Assembly (NCBI RefSeq): GCF_016862635.1
Contig: NZ_BONI01000071.1
Location: 1 to 49,267, forward strand
Direction: 5' to 3'
Origin: Catellatospora coxensis
GTDB lineage: Bacteria; Actinomycetota; Actinomycetes; Mycobacteriales; Micromonosporaceae
Length of the DNA: 49,267 nt
Positions within the stretch are counted from its first letter, which is position 1. The number at the start of each line of letters is the position of its first letter. Below are positions 8,848 to 17,443 of this stretch, piece by piece. The notes beneath the pieces were generated by a model. It was not told the origin of the DNA. It saw nothing but the letters and a program-made list of their open reading frames with translations, and did no database searches. The position numbers and the translations under genes were made by a program.

Positions 8848-9699
8848 TCAGCCGCCGAAGCAGTCCGCGGGGCGTCCCACCACGTCCACCGGCTGGTGGG
8901 CGTACACCAGACCGGCGTGCGGATCGTCGGGCCGGCCCACCGACGCCGTCGTGATCACCAGCGTGTCCAGCCGGGGCCCGGCGAACGCACAGCTGGTCAC
9001 CAGCGGGGTCGGCAGCGCGACGATCCGGTCCAGCCGCCCGTCGGGGGTGTAGCGGCGCACCGCGCCCCCGGCCCACAGCGCCACCCACACCCCGCCCTCG
9101 GCGTCCACGCACATGCCGTCGGGGTGCCCCTCGTCGATCTGCGCCAGCGTGCGCCGCGCCGACGGCTCGCCGGTGCCGAGGTCGTAGTCGTAGGCGTCGA
9201 CCCGGCCGGTCGGGGTGTCGATGTGGTACATCGTCGCGCCGTCGGGCGACCAGCCCAGCCCGTTGCTGATGGTCAGCCCGGTGAACACGGTGGTGAGCGC
9301 GTCCGCGCCCGGGTCGAGGCGGTACAGGGCGCCCGCGCCGGGGCGCTCGTCGTAGGCCATGGTGCCCAGCCACAGCCGCCCCGCCGGGTCGGCCTTGGCG
9401 TCGTTGGACCGCAGCCCGCCGGTGTCGCCGGGGTAGCCGGGCAGCCGCTGCTCGCCGCCGCCGGGCACCAGCCGCACCGGCCCTTCGGGCAGGCAGGCCA
9501 CGAAGCCGCCGCCGCAGACCGGCACCGCCGCGCCGACGTGCGCCGAGGTGCTCACCTCGCCGGAGGCGTCGCCCTCCACGGAGCGCCACAGCACCCGGCT
9601 GCGCAGGATGTCGACCCACCAGACCCGGCCGTCCCGGCCGTACAGCGGCCCTTCACCCAGCTCACAGCGCCGGGAGTCGAAGACCTCCACGTCCGACAT
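8848..9699 (-). CDS. SMP-30/gluconolactonase (regucalcin-like) family protein
   Basis: A 283-residue six-bladed propeller of the SMP-30/LRE family, which hydrolyses sugar lactones in a divalent-metal-dependent way. The metal ligands are in place: E16 (GEGPLY), N146 (ISNGLGW) and D194 (HPDGMCVD). The substrate-side N99-D100 (RSNDAK) is also present. The length is typical. A GAGGGGTG ribosome site precedes the ATG on the minus strand. It lies 83 bp upstream of the PBP gene on the same strand, but that gene appears to have its own promoter. No sugar-catabolic genes are adjacent, so the lactone substrate is open. Confidence 0.9.
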   Translation of the reverse strand: MSDVEVFDSRRCELGEGPLYGRDGRVWWVDILRSRVLWRSVEGDASGEVSTSAHVGAAVPVCGGGFVACLPEGPVRLVPGGGEQRLPGYPGDTGGLRSNDAKADPAGRLWLGTMAYDERPGAGALYRLDPGADALTTVFTGLTISNGLGWSPDGATMYHIDTPTGRVDAYDYDLGTGEPSARRTLAQIDEGHPDGMCVDAEGGVWVALWAGGAVRRYTPDGRLDRIVALPTPLVTSCAFAGPRLDTLVITTASVGRPDDPHAGLVYAHQPVDVVGRPADCFGG

Positions 9700-9774
9700 C
9701 GGGTCACCCCTCGGCCTGCCGTACGGGCGCGCCGCCGACGGCCGCCCGCTCCACCATAAACCGGGCCGCGCCGC

Positions 9775-11553
9775 CTAGAAGGCGCTCTGCCACATCGAGA
9801 TGTTCCGGAACCGCACCCGCCACGGCGAGACGCCGATCTTGCCCTCGGTGGACACGCCGAGGATCACCCGGCCCTCCGCGAACTGCTCGTTCACCACCGG
9901 CACGACGGTGCCCGCGGCCATGGTGAGCTCCTTGCCGCCGAGGAACAGGCGGAACTGCGATCCGGTGGCCGAGATGCCGACCCGGTGGAACCGGCCCAGC
10001 GCCAGCTTCCTGTCCAGCGGGAAGTCGACCAGGGTCCGGCCGTTGCTCGGGTCGTCGTCGGCGTGGCGCATCAGCCGGACCTTGTCGTCACACACCCGCA
10101 GCTCGTAACCCCGCAGGGCGCGATACCGGAACCAGATCCCGGCGCAGGCCCCCTCGTCGACCAGCGCCACGTCCACCTCGGTCCGGAAGTCGGCGAGGGT
10201 GTCGTCCGGGCCGCTGCACTGGTAGCTCCAGTCCTTCAGCGTGGTGACCAGGAACGCCTGGTTCTCGTAACGGCACGTGGCCCCGTCGGGGTCGTCGTCG
10301 CGCACCGGCCAGCTCTGCGCCCGGTTCAGCTTCTCGACCCGGTACGGCGCGGGCTTGGACGGCTTCGGCGAGGCCGACGGCGAGGGCGAGGCCGACGGGG
10401 ACGGCGTCGGCGACGCGCTGGGGCTCGGGCTCGCCGACGGAGTGGGCGAGCTGCTGGGGGAGGCGCTCGGCGACGGGGCCGCCGCGAACCCGGCCGGCAG
10501 CGGCAGGGCCCCGGTCAGCAGGGCCACCGTGAGACCGCCGAGCAGCAGCGTCGTCGCGCCGAGCCCGGCGGCGACGGGCTTGGCCCACCGGGAGCCACCC
10601 CGCCGCCCGGCCTCCGGCTGCAGGTTGGTCAGGTCGGCGTCGACGACGGCGAACTTGCTGCCCGCCTCGGCCGCGGCGGCCGCCTGCCGGGGCAGCTCCC
10701 CGGAGCTCAGCGCCCGGTCCGGCCCCCGGGTGAGCAGCCGGTCGAGCAGGTCGCGCGCGGTCGGGCGGTCGGCGGGGTCCTTGGACAGGGCCGCCTCGAC
10801 CAGCTCGCGCAGCGGGCCGGTCAGGCCTTCCAGGTCGGGTTCGGAGGTCATGATGCGCACCGCGACCGCGGGCATCGAGTCGGCGGCGAAGGTGACCCGG
10901 CCGGTGCCCGCGAACGCGACCACCGCGCCCCAGGCGAACACGTCCGCGGCCGGGGTCAGCGCCTTGCGCGACTTGGTGTCCAGGCGCTCCGGGGCCATGT
11001 ACGCGACCGTGCCGATGAGCTGGTCGGTGCGGGTGTTGCCGGGCTGCCCCTCGACCGCGCGGGCGATGCCGAAGTCGATCACCTTCGGGGTGCCCGGGGC
11101 CAGCAGCACGTTGCTGGGCTTGAGGTCACGGTGGATGACGCCCGCGCCGTGGATCGCGGTCAGCGCGGTGGCCACGCCGATGGCCAGCCCGTGCAGGTTC
11201 GCCGGGGTCAGCGGGCCGCGCTGCTGCACGACGCTGGACAGGCTGGGTCCGTCCACGTACTCGACCACCAGGTACGGAGACTCGTGGTCCGGGTCGGCGT
11301 CGAGCACCTCGGCCGTGCAGAACGGCGGCACCTGCTTCGCCCGCTCCACCTCGCTGCGGAACCGCTGCCGGAACTCGGGCTCGCCGGCCAGATCGGCGCG
11401 GATCACCTTCACTGCGACGAGGCTGTCCTGCGGGTCGCGGGCCAGGTAGACACTGCCCATGCCGCCCTCGCCGAGGCGACCCAGGAGCGTGTAACCGCCC
11501 AGCTCGCGTGGGTCGTTCGGCCGCAGCGGCCGCGAAGTGTCGGCGCCGACCAT
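9775..11553 (-). CDS. Membrane Ser/Thr protein kinase with extracellular beta-sandwich-like domain
   Basis: A 592-residue PknB-type receptor kinase. Kinase motifs: G-loop GEGGMGSVY (28-36), K49, HRDLKPSN (141-148), DFG (160-162) and APE (187-189). A juxtamembrane region is followed by one membrane helix (about 327-350) and a Ser/Pro-rich spacer (359-402). The extracellular C-terminus of about 190 residues (403-592) has Cys pairs and a concanavalin/LamG-like pattern (IWFRYRALRGYELRV, FHRVGISATGSQFRLFLGG, RVRFRNISMWQ), not PASTA repeats. It may sense a wall glycan or other sugar ligand. ATG 11553 (MVGADTS) is preferred to an in-frame start at 11604 because a GGGAG site lies 14 nt upstream. Phosphorylation targets are unknown. 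Confidence 0.92.
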   Translation of the reverse strand: MVGADTSRPLRPNDPRELGGYTLLGRLGEGGMGSVYLARDPQDSLVAVKVIRADLAGEPEFRQRFRSEVERAKQVPPFCTAEVLDADPDHESPYLVVEYVDGPSLSSVVQQRGPLTPANLHGLAIGVATALTAIHGAGVIHRDLKPSNVLLAPGTPKVIDFGIARAVEGQPGNTRTDQLIGTVAYMAPERLDTKSRKALTPAADVFAWGAVVAFAGTGRVTFAADSMPAVAVRIMTSEPDLEGLTGPLRELVEAALSKDPADRPTARDLLDRLLTRGPDRALSSGELPRQAAAAAEAGSKFAVVDADLTNLQPEAGRRGGSRWAKPVAAGLGATTLLLGGLTVALLTGALPLPAGFAAAPSPSASPSSSPTPSASPSPSASPTPSPSASPSPSASPKPSKPAPYRVEKLNRAQSWPVRDDDPDGATCRYENQAFLVTTLKDWSYQCSGPDDTLADFRTEVDVALVDEGACAGIWFRYRALRGYELRVCDDKVRLMRHADDDPSNGRTLVDFPLDRKLALGRFHRVGISATGSQFRLFLGGKELTMAAGTVVPVVNEQFAEGRVILGVSTEGKIGVSPWRVRFRNISMWQSAF

Positions 11554-11715
11554 GATGGACTCGTTCTCCCGTTCTCGATGCCCGGCAAGGCCGCGGCTCA
11601 GCACGCCGCGACCTTACGGACTGTCCCCGCTGAGTCACGCGACATCCTGCCATCCGCGGGCCGTCGCCGTAACCCTGCCGCGTCACCAGACGCGCGACGG
11701 GGCCCGAGAGGTTGC

Positions 11716-12084
11716 TCAGCTGGTGATGCGGTGCAGGATCAGATCGTGGACGTGGTGCGACTTCTCGTCCCCACGGAACTCCATTTCGTACACATGTGTG
11801 CCGACGTTGATGGCGATCGCGCCCGTCGAGAAGAACTGCCCCGCCCAGGACTTGTTGCTGACCACGCTCACGCTGGTGATCTTCGAATAGGGAATGCTGG
11901 TGATGGCGGTCTTCTTGCCCACGAAGGACTTGTCCTGGATGATCACGCGGCGGTCGGTGAGCCCGATGAAACCGGTGCCCGTCCCGATGGCGTCGTACAC
12001 GGCGATGACCTGCTCGCCGGGCAGCAGCCCGCTCTGGATCTGCTGGAGCTGCTCCTTGCGGTCGTACACGATGCTCGCTGTCAT
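11716..12084 (-). CDS. Bacterial PH-domain protein
   Basis: A 122-residue soluble protein made of one bacterial pleckstrin-homology-like domain (YokE/bPH type). Alternating strands (VIAVYDAIGTGTGFIGLTDRRVII, AITSIPYSKITSVSV, GAIAINVGTHVYEMEFRG) are followed by a C-terminal helix (HHVHDLILHRI). Such proteins are small oligomeric scaffolds; no specific ligand is known. It lies 162 bp upstream of the kinase gene on the same strand and could be co-transcribed. The ribosome site is weak. Confidence 0.8.
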   Translation of the reverse strand: MTASIVYDRKEQLQQIQSGLLPGEQVIAVYDAIGTGTGFIGLTDRRVIIQDKSFVGKKTAITSIPYSKITSVSVVSNKSWAGQFFSTGAIAINVGTHVYEMEFRGDEKSHHVHDLILHRITS

Positions 12085-12205
12085 GCCCCGACGCTAATCG
12101 CGTCCTGCAACCCCAGCTGTGTCCTGCAGACCCCGCTCCGCGGCCTTGCTCGATGTCCATCCTCCGCCGGCTGAACACCGAGCGGCCGCTACGACGGGCT
12201 CCTGA

Positions 12206-13291
12206 TCACCCGCACCAGTCGGCCAGGACCTCGGCGGTGTGCTCGCCGGGCAGGGCCGGGGGCCGGTCCAGCGCCGCCGGGGTGGCCGAGAAGCGGGGCG
12301 CGGGCGCGGGCTGCGTCACACCGTCGTGGACCAGGTAGGTGCCCCGCGCCGCGAGCTGCGGGTCGGCCGGTGCGCGGCCCATCGGCAGCACCGGGGCCAC
12401 GCAGCCGTCGGTGTCGGCGAACAGCTGCGCCCAGTGCGCCTGCGGCTGCTCCGCGAAGCGCCGTGCCAGCAGTTCGCGCAACTGCGGCCAGGCCGCCCGG
12501 TCGTACTGCGGGGTGTCGGCGGGCAGGTCCAGCCGGGCCAGCAGCTCCGCGAAGAACTGCGGCTCCAGCGCGGCGACCGCGACGTGGCGGCCGTCGGCGG
12601 TGGCGTACACGTCGTAGAACGGCGCGCCGCCGTCGAACAGGTTCACGCCGCGCTCGTCGAGCCAGGTGCCGCCCGCGTGCATACCCCACTGCATCGCCGT
12701 CAGGTGGGCCACACCGTCCACGATGGCCGCGTCGACGACCTGCCCCGGGCCGCCGCCGCGCACCTGTCACAGCGCGGCCAGGATGCCCGCCACCAGGTAC
12801 ATCGCGCCGCCCGCGAAGTCGCCGAGCAGGTTCAGCGGGATCTGCGGCGGCCCGCCGGCCCGGCCGATCGCGTGCAGCGCCCCGGTCACCGCGAGATAGG
12901 TCAGGTCGTGCCCGGCCGTGTGCGCCCGCGGCCCGTCCTGGCCCCAGCCGGTGATCCGGCCGTACACCAGCTGCGGGCGGCGGTGCAGGCACACGTCCGG
13001 TCCGAAGCCCAGGCGCTCGGCGACGCCCGGCCGGAAGCCCTCGATCAGCACGTCGGCCCGGTCGGCCAGGCGCAGCAGCAGGGCCACCCCGGCCGGGTCC
13101 TTCAGGTCCACCGCGATCGCGCGCTTGCCGCGGTGCAGCAGGTCGAACCGCGGGTCCACGGCGGTGACGCCGCCGCCGGGACGGTCCACCCGCACCACGT
13201 CCGCCCCCAGGTCGGCCAGGTACATGCCGCAGAACGGACCGGGGCCGATCCCCCCGACCTCCAGCACCTTCAAGCCGTCCAGCGGACCCAT
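12206..13291 (-). pseudogene. mcr: Alpha-methylacyl-CoA racemase (family III CoA-transferase) interrupted by an in-frame TGA
   Basis: Two reading-frame segments in the same frame (codons 1-174 and 176-361) together give one full-length family III CoA-transferase, closest in wording to the mycobacterial racemase Mcr. Mcr interconverts (2R)- and (2S)-methylacyl-CoA in branched fatty acid or sterol side-chain oxidation. The catalytic pair is intact: H128 (AGHDLTY) and D158 (GDFAGG). Codon 175 is TGA (12767-12769) in GILAAL-stop-QVRGGGPGQVVDAA. In Mcr as I remember it this position is Trp (GILAALWERQSSG), so a single TGG to TGA change explains it. Either the gene is freshly inactivated, the base is a sequencing error, or the stop is read through. 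A C-terminal piece could start at GTG 12763. Confidence 0.85.
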
Positions 13292-13309
13292 GGCGGTGAT
13301 CGTACGCAG

Positions 13310-15091
13310 CTACTCGCGGCTGAAGGTCCACACCCCGTTGGTGTCGATCACCACCACGACCGTGCCGCGGGGCAGCATCGCCTCACCGGTGAAGTCGCCC
13401 TCCTGATTGATCAGCGTGGCGCTGTCCGAGCCGATCGCCTGCACGGTGAACTTGCCGGTGCCGCGGTGGTCGAATGCGACCTTGACCGACTCCGCCGCGG
13501 TACGCGGGATCAGCAGCACGTCCGCGCCGACCCCGGACGCGTTGCCGCTGAACGTCTGCGCGGACGCCAGCGGGCGCACCACCATGCGCCAGCCGCCCTC
13601 GGCCTGGATGCTCACCGCGTCGGGCCGCATCTCGCCCAGGTCCAGCGGGCGTACGCCCTCGTAGCTCTCCGCGGCGCTGACCAGCGTCTGGATCTCCTGA
13701 CCGTCGGCCTTGACGGTGCGCACGACGAACGGGCCCGTGCCGGTGTAGGTGAGCGCGACGGTGTGGAAGGTGCTGCCCAGCTCGACCGGGACCACCCGCG
13801 GGCCGACGCCCTCGAAGATCTGGTCCTGCGGCAGCGCCTCGGCGGCCTGCCGGCTCGGCGTCGGGATCGGCCGGCCCTGGGCCTGCCGGGTGGCCTCGGC
13901 GTCGGGCTGCTCGCCGACCTCGGTGGCGCTCGGGTCGGCGACCGCCCCGGACGTGCCGCCGATCCGGGTGGCGACGAAGCCGCCCACGCCGACCACGGTG
14001 CAGAGCAGCAGGCCGGCCGCGCCGGCCAGTCCCCATACCCACCAGGGCTTGCGCCTGGCCGGGGCCGCGTGCGCGGGCACATGCGTCGCCGCGTGCGCGG
14101 GCACGTGCGCGGCGTCGGGCGGCGGCGCTACACCGGCCACCGCGTCCGGCGGCTCGGCCGCGAACGCCATGGCCGGCACGGCCACCGCGGGCACCCCGGC
14201 CACCGGCACGTCCATGGCGGGCCCGGTGGCGACCGGCGCGTCCGGAGCCGGCTCCGGCGACGGGTCCACCGGCGACGGCCAGGCGATGCCCGAGGTCAGC
14301 GGCGCGGCGGCGGCCGGGCCGTACACCGGCGCGACCGGCCCGGTCACCGGCACGATGGGCTCGAATCCGGGCGTGTCCGCGGGGTCGAACGGTTCGGGCC
14401 CGGCCACCGCGGCCACCACCACGAGTTCGGGCTCGGCAGGGACGATGTCCGGCTCGGACGCCGGTGCGGGCTCGGGGATCCAGCCCGGTTCCGCCGACAG
14501 CGCCGACAGCGCCGGATCGACCGGCCATACCGGCTGCGGCCGCTCGTCGGACCACGCCGCCTGCGCGGCTGCGTCCATCGCCATGGCGGTCTGCGCGGCC
14601 AGCACCGGCTCGGCGGCCACCACCGGCTGTGCGGCCGGCACCGGCTCGGCGGCCACCACCGGCTGCGCGATCGGCACCGGCTCCGGCTCCTCACCGGCCG
14701 TCGGTTGCGCCGCGTCCGCGGCGGGCTCGGTTGCCTCCATCGCCGCCACCAGGGCAGGTTCCGGCTGCACGGACGGCTCCAGGTCGGTGGCGGCGGGCGC
14801 GGCGACCTCGTCGGGCACGGACCACACCGGCACCGGGTCGGCGAGCGGGACACCGGCCACCGGCTGTCCGTCGGCCGGTGCGGGGTCGCCGATGAGCTCG
14901 TCGAGGCTGGTGAACGGCTCGTCGTCGGGCAGCTCGAACAGCAGCGTGTCGTCATCGGCCCCGTCGCCGACCCAGAACTGCCAGCCCTCGGGCGCGGGCG
15001 GCCAGGCCGGGTCGGGACGCCAGCCCTCCGGCGGGGTCCAGTCCTCCGGCGGCGTGGGCCATCCCGGTGGTGAGTGGTACTTCCAGCCCAT
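13310..15091 (-). CDS. Pro/Ala/Val-rich single-pass membrane protein, unknown
   Basis: A 593-residue protein. The N-terminus has spaced Trp-Pro units (PPGWPTPPEDWTPPEGW, then PAWPPAPEGWQFW), followed by an acidic cytoplasmic region of about 300 residues rich in P, A, V and E with near-repeats (AAEPVPAAQPVVAAEPV). One membrane helix follows (PWWVWGLAGAAGLLLCTVVG, around 365-390), and an extracellular domain of about 200 residues with two related beta-rich halves (GTGPFVVRTV and GTGKFTVQAI). I know no function. Similar WP-repeat heads occur on actinobacterial membrane proteins that display an outer domain. ATG 15091 follows a GGGGG site; it is divergent from the YihY gene. Confidence 0.75.
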   Translation of the reverse strand: MGWKYHSPPGWPTPPEDWTPPEGWRPDPAWPPAPEGWQFWVGDGADDDTLLFELPDDEPFTSLDELIGDPAPADGQPVAGVPLADPVPVWSVPDEVAAPAATDLEPSVQPEPALVAAMEATEPAADAAQPTAGEEPEPVPIAQPVVAAEPVPAAQPVVAAEPVLAAQTAMAMDAAAQAAWSDERPQPVWPVDPALSALSAEPGWIPEPAPASEPDIVPAEPELVVVAAVAGPEPFDPADTPGFEPIVPVTGPVAPVYGPAAAAPLTSGIAWPSPVDPSPEPAPDAPVATGPAMDVPVAGVPAVAVPAMAFAAEPPDAVAGVAPPPDAAHVPAHAATHVPAHAAPARRKPWWVWGLAGAAGLLLCTVVGVGGFVATRIGGTSGAVADPSATEVGEQPDAEATRQAQGRPIPTPSRQAAEALPQDQIFEGVGPRVVPVELGSTFHTVALTYTGTGPFVVRTVKADGQEIQTLVSAAESYEGVRPLDLGEMRPDAVSIQAEGGWRMVVRPLASAQTFSGNASGVGADVLLIPRTAAESVKVAFDHRGTGKFTVQAIGSDSATLINQEGDFTGEAMLPRGTVVVVIDTNGVWTFSRE

Positions 15092-15114
15092 GCGCCTACC
15101 CCCGTCGTGCTTGC

Positions 15115-15138
15115 CGCGGCGCACTGCGGTGCGCCGCG
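15115..15138. promoter_or_regulatory. Perfect 10-bp inverted repeat in a divergent promoter region
   Basis: CGCGGCGCAC (15115-15124) and its complement (15129-15138) around a 4-nt loop, between two divergent genes. GATAAT (15155-15160) just beyond it is a possible -10 for the rightward gene. The hairpin may be an operator or the leader of the leftward mRNA. Confidence 0.4.
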
Positions 15139-15282
15139 TAACCGGGGGTGACCTGATAATACGTGCCGGGTGCGGTTCGCGGGCGTGATCCACTGACGAC
15201 GCCGCGCGGCCGTGACCTTGTCGCGCGCCGCCCACCTCTGGTGTCATACGGGGGTATCGATCGCTCGGTGGCGGAGGCAGCG

Positions 15283-16377
15283 GTGGCGCGTACGAGGGAA
15301 CCGGGCCGGGCCCACCGGGAGCGGCTGCTGCACATCCTGGCCCGCGGGCCGGAGCGGCCGTCGGAGCTGGGCTTCCGAGCCTGGCTGGGGGTGGCCCGCC
15401 GCACCGTGGTGGAGCTGCTCAACGACGAGCTGGCCGACCGGGCGGCGGCGCTGACCTACTACAGCGTGACGTCGATCCTGCCCGGCATGCTGGTGCTGGT
15501 CGCGGGGGTGGGCCTGTTCGGCCGCCCGACCAGCGACGCGGTCGCCGAGAACCTGAGCGAGCTGACGCCGCCGCCGGCCCGGCACGCGGTGCTGGAGATC
15601 ATCGACAACCTGCGCTACGACCAGCGGGCGGCGGGCGTCGCCCTGGCGGTCGGTCTGGCCATCGCGTTCTGGTCGGCGACCAGCTACATCGGCGGGTTCA
15701 TGCGCGCCGCGAACGTGATCTACGACGTGCCGGAGGGCCGGCCGCTGTGGAAGACGGTCCCGGTGCAGCTGTTCGTCACCGCGGTGACCGGGGTGTCGCT
15801 GGCGGTGAGCGCGCTGGCGGTGGTGCTCAGCGGCCGGGTGGCCACCAGCGTGGGGCGCGCCTTCGGGGTCGAGGACACCACCGTGAAGGTGCTCGACGTG
15901 GCGAAGTGGCCGATCCTGGTGGTGGTGATCAACCTGCTGCTGGCGCTGCTCTACTGGGCCGCGCCGAACGCGCGGCTGGGCGGGTTCCGCTGGATCACGC
16001 CGGGCACCGTGGTGGCGATGGTCACCTGGATCACGGTGTCGGGCGGGTTCGCGTACTACATCGCCACGTTCGACTCGTACAACCGGACCTACGGCGCGCT
16101 CGGCGGGGTCATCGTGTTCCTGGTCTGGCTCTGGCTGACCAACGTCGCGGTGCTGCTGGGGGCGAAGTTCGACGCGGAGCTGGGCCGGGCGCGGGCCATC
16201 GCGGCGGGCATGCCGCCCGACGCCGAGCCGTACCTCCCGCTGCGCGACGTGCCCAAGCAGGAGCCCCGCAACGGGCTGCCCGCCCTGGAGGCGGGACCCG
16301 AGGAGCTGCCCGCGGCGCCCGCGCGGCCCGTGGCCGAGCCGGCGCAGGAGGAGGTACGGCCCGACGAGGGCCGGTAG
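15283..16377 (+). CDS. YihY/UPF0761 family inner membrane protein
   Basis: A 364-residue polytopic protein of the YihY family, once mislabelled ribonuclease BN. Family signatures include ADRAAALTYYSVTSILPGMLVL, AFWSATSYIGGFMRAANVIYDVPEGRPLWK and YNRTYGALGGVIVFLVWLWLTN, over six membrane helices. The last 60 residues are a Pro/Glu-rich cytoplasmic tail. GTG 15283 is chosen because GGAGG lies 5 nt before it; in-frame GTGs at 15241 and 15268 lack this. The function of the family is not established. It ends 3 nt before the convergent GPx gene. Confidence 0.88.
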   Translation: MARTREPGRAHRERLLHILARGPERPSELGFRAWLGVARRTVVELLNDELADRAAALTYYSVTSILPGMLVLVAGVGLFGRPTSDAVAENLSELTPPPARHAVLEIIDNLRYDQRAAGVALAVGLAIAFWSATSYIGGFMRAANVIYDVPEGRPLWKTVPVQLFVTAVTGVSLAVSALAVVLSGRVATSVGRAFGVEDTTVKVLDVAKWPILVVVINLLLALLYWAAPNARLGGFRWITPGTVVAMVTWITVSGGFAYYIATFDSYNRTYGALGGVIVFLVWLWLTNVAVLLGAKFDAELGRARAIAAGMPPDAEPYLPLRDVPKQEPRNGLPALEAGPEELPAAPARPVAEPAQEEVRPDEGR

Positions 16378-16380
16378 TGC

Positions 16381-16866
16381 TCAGGCCAGGGCGCGCTCGA
16401 CGGCGCCGACCAGCTCCGGCGACTCGGGGGTGACCTGCGGGCGCAGCCGGGCGGTGACGGCCCCGGACCGGTCGACGACGAACTTCTCGAAGTTCCACTT
16501 GACGTCGCCGGCCTCGCCGTCGGCGTCGGCGTGCTGCGTGAGCAGGTCGTACAGCGGGTGCCGGCCGGCGCCGTTGACGTCGATCTTCTCGGTCAGCGGG
16601 AAGGTGACGCCGTAGTTGACGTCACAGAACTCGGCGATCTCCTCGGCGCTGCCCGGCTCCTGCCCGGCGAACTGGTTGCACGGCACGCCGAGCACGACCA
16701 GCCCCTGCTCGGCGTACGCCTCGGCGAGCTTCTGCAGCCCGGTGTACTGCGGGGTCAGCCCGCAGCGGGAGGCGACGTTGACGACGAGCACGGCCTTGCC
16801 GCGGTACTGGGCGAGGTCGGCGTCGCCGCCCTGCAGGTTCTTGATCGGTACGTCGTAAAGGCTCAT
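16381..16866 (-). CDS. Glutathione peroxidase-like thiol peroxidase
   Basis: A 161-residue GPx-fold peroxidase that reduces hydroperoxides. The peroxidatic Cys35 is in NVASRCGLTPQY, with partners Q70 (FAGQEPG) and the KWNFEKF Trp/Asn. A second Cys (C81 in FCDVNYGVTF) is placed for a resolving disulfide, so it is likely thioredoxin-dependent rather than glutathione-dependent, as expected for an actinomycete. ATG 16866 is used; TATGGT lies 8 nt upstream, suggesting a leaderless mRNA. Length matches the family. Confidence 0.93.
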   Translation of the reverse strand: MSLYDVPIKNLQGGDADLAQYRGKAVLVVNVASRCGLTPQYTGLQKLAEAYAEQGLVVLGVPCNQFAGQEPGSAEEIAEFCDVNYGVTFPLTEKIDVNGAGRHPLYDLLTQHADADGEAGDVKWNFEKFVVDRSGAVTARLRPQVTPESPELVGAVERALA

Positions 16867-16923
16867 GGGGGCCAACCATAGCGCCGGTGTCCGGACCGGT
16901 TCCCGTCTGCCACGATGTCGGTC

Positions 16924-17385
16924 ATGACGAGCATCGAGCCCGATCCCGGCGTGAGCCCCGTGGCCCGCGCCGCCCGCGCCGCGGGATGCGCCTTCGTGTC
17001 CCTGGCCGTGTGGATGGGCGTGGCCTTCGCGGTGATCCAGCTGCGCGGCTGCACCGGCGAGGGTATGCAGTGCCTGGGCGACGCGATCGGGATCATGTTC
17101 CTGTGCCTGCTCGGCGCGGCGGTGTCGATGTGGGGGCTGCTGCGGCTGGCCCGGGTGCGCCCGGCGTGGCTGGTCGCGCTCGCCGGGCCGCTGGTGTTCC
17201 TGCTGCTGGCGTTCGGTCTGGCGGGCAGGTTCTTCCTGAACGTGCCGCAGCTGTGGGTGGTCGCCATCATGGCCGCGTACGCGATCGGTGCGGTGCTCGC
17301 CGACCGGCGGGTGCCGGCGCGGGTGCGCTGGATCACGGTCGGCGCGCTGGTCGTGCTGCTCGTGGCGGGGCTGTTCCGGTTCTGA
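16924..17385 (+). CDS. Small four-helix membrane protein, unknown
   Basis: A 153-residue hydrophobic protein with four predicted helices (about 18-38, 52-76, 82-103, 108-125) plus a final hydrophobic end (VRWITVGALVVLLVAGLF). A CTGEGMQCLG loop carries two Cys. No family recognised. ATG 16924 is preferred to ATG 16915; the start is divergent from the GPx start with 57 bp between. It is followed by the thiolase gene, which has its own promoter. Confidence 0.65.
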   Translation: MTSIEPDPGVSPVARAARAAGCAFVSLAVWMGVAFAVIQLRGCTGEGMQCLGDAIGIMFLCLLGAAVSMWGLLRLARVRPAWLVALAGPLVFLLLAFGLAGRFFLNVPQLWVVAIMAAYAIGAVLADRRVPARVRWITVGALVVLLVAGLFRF

Positions 17386-17401
17386 CCGCAGGCCGCCGCA
17401 G

Positions 17402-17437
17402 ACCTGAGTGACCGTTCAGGTTACTTCGCAGTAGGCT
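17402..17437 (+). promoter_or_regulatory. Thiolase promoter with inverted-repeat operator candidate
   Basis: TAGGCT (17432-17437) lies 6 nt before the thiolase ATG, so the transcript is likely leaderless. GTGACC (17408-17413) is a possible -35 at 18 nt. It sits in the centre of the inverted repeat ACCTGA-N8-TCAGGT (17402-17421), a TetR-type arrangement that would block the promoter when bound. Confidence 0.55.
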
Positions 17438-17443
17438 GCTGTC

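Noticed and set aside
10370-10480. GC-rich repeats resembling a minisatellite
   Set aside because: They encode the Ser/Pro stalk of the kinase.
12740-12800. Selenocysteine insertion at the Mcr TGA
   Set aside because: No SECIS-like loop was visible, no Cys/Sec homolog is known at this position, and the family residue here is Trp.
14570-14700. Short tandem near-repeats in DNA
   Set aside because: They encode the AAEPVPAAQPVV-type low-complexity part of the membrane protein and are coding repeats, not a CRISPR or VNTR locus.
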